From Methylacidiphilaceae bacterium (GTDB lineage Bacteria > Verrucomicrobiota > Verrucomicrobiia > Methylacidiphilales > Methylacidiphilaceae): a DNA stretch of 8,507 bases. The stretch is from the NCBI GenBank assembly GCA_028687155.1, contig JAQUAR010000047.1, positions 1 through 8,507 of the forward strand. The letters are read 5' to 3'. Positions 4,865 through 8,507 of the stretch are shown one piece after another; position 1 is the first letter of the stretch, and the number at the start of each line of letters is the position of its first letter. The notes below the pieces were generated by a model. The model did no database searches. It saw nothing but the letters and a program-made list of their open reading frames with translations, and was not told the origin of the DNA. The position numbers and the translations under genes are program-made.

Positions 4865-6460
4865 ATGTCCCCAAAACCAGATCGGCAGAGGGCACCTGGC
4901 GGGAAGGGGGCCGGAGAGGCAGGGTCCGGCCCCAACGAAGTTCTCTTCGACCTTCTCGCCTCTCTCGGCGTCGAGGAGACGGTGGTTGAGCGCCATTTCC
5001 CTGAGTGCGAAGAACCCGCGCGGAACCTCTTGGATTGGATTCAGGGCCATGCCCGGATCTGCGGTATCTGGGGCGAGATCGGTTACGATGGGAAACCGAA
5101 AGGATCGCCCGAGCTGTCGGTCCTGGCCAACGGGGACCTCTGTCCGGTCGAGGCGGTCGTGCAGGCCGAGATCGGTCGAGAAAGCTTCCTTTTCGAATTC
5201 AGCAGGAAGTACTCGAGTGACCGGTTACGGGTGCGCGTTCGCACGCATCCGCGGAACGTGCAGCGCATCGAATCGATCCTTTCCCAAAACTGGGGTCAGC
5301 GCGTGGTCATCGAGCGGCGCTTCCGCTCCCTGCGCTCTCTCTGCCGCCTCTTCCAGGAAGTTTCCAGCGGCTTTGAGGGAGTGACGATCCGCTCCGACCG
5401 ATACCAAGGAGCCCCGAAACTGGCGATGGATCACGTCCTAGGGCTCTATCCGACCGATTTGCAGCTCGAAGCTCGGAAAGGAGCGTCGCTCTTCCGCTTC
5501 CGTTTCTTGGGCCAATCGCTCTCCGTGGAATGTGCCTGGGAGGCGGCTGCCGAAGTGCGGGAACTCTTGGAAACGGCAGAGCCTCCGTCCGACGAAGAGG
5601 GGGCCGGACCCTGTGCCGCGGTTCGGGTCTCGGGAGTGTCTTGGGAGGATCTCGGGGGAATGCCGGAGGTCGAGCGGACGATGCGGGAGCTGATCGAATA
5701 CCCGCTCCGCAATCCCGAGCCCTATCGGCGCATGGGCTTGGCTCCGCCCAAAGGGATCCTGCTCGTCGGTCCTCCCGGAACGGGGAAGACGACGATCGCC
5801 AAAATCTTGGCGAGTCAGCTCGATGCGCTCTTCCTTTCGGTTTCGGCAAGCGACATCAACTCGATGTGGCATGGAGAGAGCGAAAAGAACGTAGCTAGGC
5901 TCTTTGAGGATGCTCGTCGCGTCGCCTCCGGCGGACGGCTGGTCGTCCTCTTCTTCGATGAGATCGACGGCCTCTGCACGAATCGGGACGCGATGGGCAC
6001 CGAGGGCGTCATGCGCCGCACCTTCGGCGAACTCTGCCGGGAAATGGACGGCCTGCACCAAAACACGGGCATCGCCGTGCTTGCGGCAACCAACCGGTTC
6101 GAGGATCTGGATCCCGCCCTGGTTCGGCCCGGGCGCTTCGATCGCAAGATCGAAATCGGCCTCCCCGCCGAAGCGGCTCGCGCCGCCATTCTCCGGATCC
6201 ATCTGCGGAAGCTCCCCGGCAACGAGAAGCTGGCAATCGAACCGCTTGCCGCAGCCACCGAGGGCCTTTCCGGAGCCGAGCTGGCAGCCATCTGCCAGCG
6301 GGCCGCTTTCCTGGCCATGCGCCGACATGCGGCTAAGCACGGAGTTTCCTTGGTCGACCTGCGGGGATCCTTTTTGGAAGGGCTCTTCCTGGAGCGGGAG
6401 GACCTCGGCTGCGCCGTAGAGGAGATTCGTCGGGAGAAGAATCCGGGGTCGATCCGCTAA
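4865..6460 (+). CDS. AAA+ ATPase of the CDC48/proteasomal-ATPase type with a novel N-terminal region
   Basis: A 531-residue protein with one classic AAA domain at the C-terminal half (about 255-500). Motifs seen: SWEDLGGM (259-266), Walker A GPPGTGKT (302-309), pore loop MWHGESE with aromatic W335 (334-340), and Walker B VVLFFDEID (360-368). Sensor 1 is AATNR (N410), the arginine fingers are in LVRPGRFDR (R421, R424), and GLSGAEL (467-473) marks the lid helix. All ATPase residues are intact, so it should form a hexameric ATP-driven unfoldase or remodeller. Residues 1-250 match no domain I know: a helical start (24-63) then strand-rich segments, without the coiled coil and OB domains of Mpa/ARC or the double AAA of p97. 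The C-terminus lacks an HbYX proteasome-docking tail. ATG at 4865 is the first start after an in-frame TAG at 4844, and its ribosome binding site is weak. A substrate or adaptor cannot be inferred. Confidence 0.9.
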   Translation: MSPKPDRQRAPGGKGAGEAGSGPNEVLFDLLASLGVEETVVERHFPECEEPARNLLDWIQGHARICGIWGEIGYDGKPKGSPELSVLANGDLCPVEAVVQAEIGRESFLFEFSRKYSSDRLRVRVRTHPRNVQRIESILSQNWGQRVVIERRFRSLRSLCRLFQEVSSGFEGVTIRSDRYQGAPKLAMDHVLGLYPTDLQLEARKGASLFRFRFLGQSLSVECAWEAAAEVRELLETAEPPSDEEGAGPCAAVRVSGVSWEDLGGMPEVERTMRELIEYPLRNPEPYRRMGLAPPKGILLVGPPGTGKTTIAKILASQLDALFLSVSASDINSMWHGESEKNVARLFEDARRVASGGRLVVLFFDEIDGLCTNRDAMGTEGVMRRTFGELCREMDGLHQNTGIAVLAATNRFEDLDPALVRPGRFDRKIEIGLPAEAARAAILRIHLRKLPGNEKLAIEPLAAATEGLSGAELAAICQRAAFLAMRRHAAKHGVSLVDLRGSFLEGLFLEREDLGCAVEEIRREKNPGSIR

Positions 6461-6519
6461 AAAAGCGGGAAGGGCGGGAATCGGCGACCGGAAGGCGTGC
6501 CTTCCGTCCCGTCCTTCGC
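6459..6519 (-). terminator. Intrinsic terminator for the minus-strand nucleotidyltransferase operon
   Basis: Bases 6469-6479 pair with 6507-6517 (11 bp including one G-T), with a possible GC extension, enclosing a second perfect hairpin GGAAGGC-GT-GCCTTCC (6490-6505). On the minus strand the outer stem is closely followed by TTTTTT (6464-6459), the standard Rho-independent layout. An alternative outer pairing, GGAATCGG (6477-6484) with CCGATTCC (6527-6534), also exists. In the plus direction the structures are followed by A-runs, so it is not a canonical terminator for the convergent AAA+ gene. Confidence 0.65.
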
Positions 6520-6642
6520 GGCAAGCCCGATTCCGGAAAAAAAGAGGATCTTCGAAAGCCGACCGCAGGCGGCGGTGCGATCGCCGGATTCCGTTGGTTA
6601 ATAAGCAGCCCGGTCCAACCGCGGTTTTCGGCAGCCAGGAGG

Positions 6643-7368
6643 CTATCTCTTCTCTCTGCCTTCCTCGGGATGGGCGATCTCCCACTCGGAGATCCGATCG
6701 AAGATCGCCACCGCGATGCGACCGCAGGCCGCCTTCACGGCTTCCCATTTGATCCAGCGCGGATCGAGTCCCTTGTATTCGGAAAGATCGGTTTCCGCTA
6801 GATCGTAAGGAAGCGGCTCCGCGAGCTGTGCCTGGAGCTGCTGGAGCGGCGATTCTCCGCTTTCTTGGGGATAGAGCCGATCAAAGGAGCGGAGCGCCTC
6901 CGCGGCGTGCTCCCCACCCATGTGATCCGCTAACGCGAGGAAATCGACATAGTCTCGTGTCGCATTCCGCCGGAGAATCAACGCGCCCTTGATCCGCAAA
7001 ATCTCCGCTTCGGTCGGGATGGTGATCCGCTCCCCTCGATGTTCGACCACGGTTGTTTCAAGCGGTTCCTCCCGAACGAGCTGCCGCACTCCGGTTTCGA
7101 TCCCGTCGAGGCTTCCTAAGATTTGGACAGGACGCTGCACTCGAGCGGTTTTCCAGCCGGCGACCGACTCGAGCTCTCGCAGCACCTCGTCGAAACGATG
7201 CCGCGGATCGGTCAGCATAGGGTCCGCATCCTGGGAAAACCGGTGGCCCGCATGGACCGCGGACGCGGTGCCGCCGACGAGCACCGCATCGGGGACAATG
7301 CGCTGGAGCCGAGCCGCTGCCGATAGGACTCTTTCCCAGTCAGGCAAGGGAGCGGTGTTCTTTAACAT
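6643..7368 (-). CDS. AbiEii/AbiGii-like nucleotidyltransferase (putative toxin)
   Basis: A 241-residue member of the DNA polymerase beta-like nucleotidyltransferases related to AbiEii. Motif 1 is AVLVGGTASAVHAGHRFSQD (28-47) with the GG pair (32-33) and the metal-binding D47-x-D49. It is followed by the family segment EILRIKGALILRRNATRDYVDF (122-143) with K127 and the RD pair (138-139). The latter corresponds to the K...R...RD motif of AbiEii-type proteins. In that family the enzyme transfers nucleotides to RNA, often tRNA, and acts as a toxin in type IV toxin-antitoxin and abortive-infection systems. ATG at 7368 was chosen because the start lies inside the end of the upstream small gene (29-base overlap) and the longer frame to 7509 is its shadow. 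The C-terminal half (160-241) is less conserved and helical. Toxicity is inferred from family and context. Confidence 0.8.
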   Translation of the reverse strand: MLKNTAPLPDWERVLSAAARLQRIVPDAVLVGGTASAVHAGHRFSQDADPMLTDPRHRFDEVLRELESVAGWKTARVQRPVQILGSLDGIETGVRQLVREEPLETTVVEHRGERITIPTEAEILRIKGALILRRNATRDYVDFLALADHMGGEHAAEALRSFDRLYPQESGESPLQQLQAQLAEPLPYDLAETDLSEYKGLDPRWIKWEAVKAACGRIAVAIFDRISEWEIAHPEEGREKR

Positions 7369-7567
7369 AGCGCATCCAAAAATGGTGGCGTTGCGCCCGG
7401 GGATCCGCGCGGTACGGGCGGCAGACCCGCTCCACGACGTCCAGGAGAGAAGGATCGGCCAGGACGGCCAGCCGTAGCTCGGTCCAGTCGCGCCACCGGC
7501 CGCGCCCAATCACGTCGTCAATGGCGGCAGGCGTGTAACGCCCGTGGTTCAGATGGCGATGAATCAT
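7340..7567 (-). CDS. Small protein upstream of the AbiEii-like gene (putative antitoxin)
   Basis: A 75-residue, basic, predicted helical protein whose 3' end overlaps the nucleotidyltransferase gene by 29 bases, a layout typical of co-translated toxin-antitoxin pairs. Recognisable stretches are IDDVIGRGRWRDWTELRLAV (17-36) and a C-terminal RAQRHHFWMRYVKEH (57-71). It is much shorter than the AbiEi antitoxins of about 200 residues, so if it is the antitoxin it belongs to a different small type. The N-terminal half could be a helix-turn-helix, but I cannot confirm this. ATG at 7567 is the natural start, with a weak GCGGGG ribosome binding site. Antitoxin function is inferred from gene order. 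Confidence 0.7.
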   Translation of the reverse strand: MIHRHLNHGRYTPAAIDDVIGRGRWRDWTELRLAVLADPSLLDVVERVCRPYRADPRAQRHHFWMRYVKEHRSLA

Positions 7568-7614
7568 GGCCCCGCAGAGAACTTTTCTCCCTCCGGCGGA
7601 ATCTGGTGCAATCG

Positions 7615-7638
7615 CCGGCTCTCCGCAAGAGAAGCCGG
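7615..7638. repeat. Hairpin in the gap between rmuC and the toxin-antitoxin-like pair
   Basis: CCGGC-TCTC (7615-7623) pairs with GAGA-(A)-GCCGG (7629-7638) around a five-base CGCAA loop, giving a 9-bp stem with one bulged base. It lies in the 106 bases between rmuC and the small gene. No T-run follows on the minus strand, so an intrinsic terminator is not supported. It might attenuate readthrough from rmuC or act as an operator. Confidence 0.3.
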
Positions 7639-7673
7639 AGCGGGGGCTCGGAACCCGCCCAATCTCAAGAGAA

Positions 7674-8507
7674 CTATCCCGTTCCTCCGTTCCCCGGGCC
7701 TCCCTCCAGCAGTTCCGGCTCCTGCAGGAGCCGGGCCGACTGGTCGATCGGTTCCGGGGTCTCGATGACCTCTCCTTCCGGGGCCGCCTGGAGCCCCGTG
7801 AAGCGCCTCGCCGTCACCAGCACCCGCGATTCGAGAGTGGCCGTTGCCTTGTTGTAGGCCTTGATCGCCTGCTCCATCCCCTTGCCGACCCCGGCCCAAT
7901 GGTCGGCCAGGGTGGCGATCCGCTTGTAGAGGGTCCGGCCCAGCTCGCTGATCGCCCGGGCGTTTTCGGTGAGCGCTTCCTGTTGCCAGCCGTAGGCGAC
8001 CGCTTGCAAAAGGGCGATCAAGGTCGTCGGCGTTGCCGGGATCACCCGCTTCCCGACCCCGTAGTCGAGGAGCCCCGGGTCCTGCTGGAGGGCCGCCGAG
8101 AAGAACATCTCCCCCGGCAGGAAGAGCACGACGAACTCGGGCGTCGGCGCGAACTGCTCCCAGTAAGCCTTCTTGCTCAGATTGGCGATATGCTCCCGGA
8201 CCTGCCGGGCATGGACGGCCAGCCGGGCCATTCTTGCCGGCTCGTCGGAAGCCTCGACCGCTTCCAGGTAGGCGGCGATCGGCGCCTTCGCATCGATGAC
8301 GATCTGCTTTCCCCCGGGAAGCCGGATGATCAGGTCGGGCCGCAGCCGGCCCTCTTCCCCCTCGATGCTCGTCTGCTCGAAAAAGTCGCAACGCTCGACC
8401 ATCCCCGCCATCTCGACGACCCCCCGGAGCTGCATCTCCCCCCACCGTCCGCGGACGACCGGCTGCCGGAGGGCCTTGACCAAGTTGGCGGTCTCGCTGC
8501 GAAGCTG
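7674..8507 (-). CDS. rmuC: RmuC family protein, C-terminal part (start lies beyond the right edge)
   Basis: The frame is open from the window edge for 277 codons to the stop at 7674. The sequence is the conserved RmuC core: QPVVRGRWGEMQLRGVVEMA near the edge, then CDFFEQ, RPDLIIRLPGGKQIVIDAKA (the PD...D-x-K nuclease-like motif), and KKAYWEQF. FVVLFLPGEMFFSAALQQDP, VIPATPTTLIALLQAVAYGW and NKATATLESRVLVTARRF follow. RmuC proteins have an N-terminal membrane anchor and coiled coil, missing here, and a PD-(D/E)XK-like domain. In E. coli RmuC limits inversion at short inverted repeats and has been linked to defence against foreign DNA. The acidic Pro/Glu-rich tail is normal for the family. TTG at 8483 is an internal codon, not the real start. 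The minus-strand frame 7564-8445 is a shadow. Confidence 0.92.
   Translation of the reverse strand, partial: QLRSETANLVKALRQPVVRGRWGEMQLRGVVEMAGMVERCDFFEQTSIEGEEGRLRPDLIIRLPGGKQIVIDAKAPIAAYLEAVEASDEPARMARLAVHARQVREHIANLSKKAYWEQFAPTPEFVVLFLPGEMFFSAALQQDPGLLDYGVGKRVIPATPTTLIALLQAVAYGWQQEALTENARAISELGRTLYKRIATLADHWAGVGKGMEQAIKAYNKATATLESRVLVTARRFTGLQAAPEGEVIETPEPIDQSARLLQEPELLEGGPGNGGTG

Noticed and set aside
4771..4989. TTG-started frame behind a good AAGGAG site
   Set aside because: The product becomes Arg/Gly-rich and overlaps the AAA+ gene by 125 bases. It is kept only as a finding about a possible leader.
6578..6626. Palindromes such as GCGATCGC and AACCGCGGTT
   Set aside because: Isolated GC-rich palindromes are expected by chance in this composition, and no function is supported.
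5438..6748. Very long minus-strand open frame (436 codons) opposite the AAA+ gene
   Set aside because: It is antisense to an intact AAA domain. Long antisense frames are common in GC-rich DNA, and the composition is not protein-like.
7564..8445. Minus-strand 293-codon frame overlapping rmuC
   Set aside because: It is a Gly/Arg/Ala-rich shadow of the rmuC frame on the same strand.

Overview
The window is a GC-rich stretch of bacterial chromosome that mixes housekeeping-type genes with mobile and defence-type accessory genes. There is no rRNA, tRNA or CRISPR array. Base composition, gene style and the bacterial CDC48-like AAA+ protein would fit a GC-rich Gram-negative such as an acidophilic methanotrophic verrucomicrobium. 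That assignment is a weak guess from general resemblance, with no marker gene behind it.

Left part (1 to about 3400) is accessory. A TnpB-like protein of IS200/IS605-type elements runs off the left edge on the minus strand (568 to <1). A terminal-hairpin-like sequence lies about 57 bases upstream of its start and doubles as the last codons of the preceding gene. That gene (1008-622) and its translationally coupled partner (1457-1005) form a two-gene unit of unknown function. After a gene-free, repeat-bearing stretch comes a plus-strand DUF1778/GNAT (TacA/TacT-like) toxin-antitoxin operon. Its antitoxin is intact, but its acetyltransferase is broken by a one-base frameshift. A Uma2-family (DUF820) PD-(D/E)XK protein follows.

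The centre (3452-6460) holds an exported NlpC/P60 cysteine peptidase on the minus strand. Divergent from it is a small secreted, His-containing helical protein of unknown function. Next comes a 531-residue single-AAA+-domain ATPase with an unrecognised N-terminal half.

The right part (6459-8507) is all on the minus strand. It contains a partial rmuC entering from the right edge and a small protein overlapping an AbiEii-like nucleotidyltransferase (a putative toxin-antitoxin pair). A strong hairpin followed by T6 terminates the pair between the two convergent genes.

The most interesting items are the gene whose C-terminus appears to come from a transposon end, the conserved-looking coupled pair of unknown function, the decayed TacAT module, and the AAA+ protein with a novel N-terminal region.
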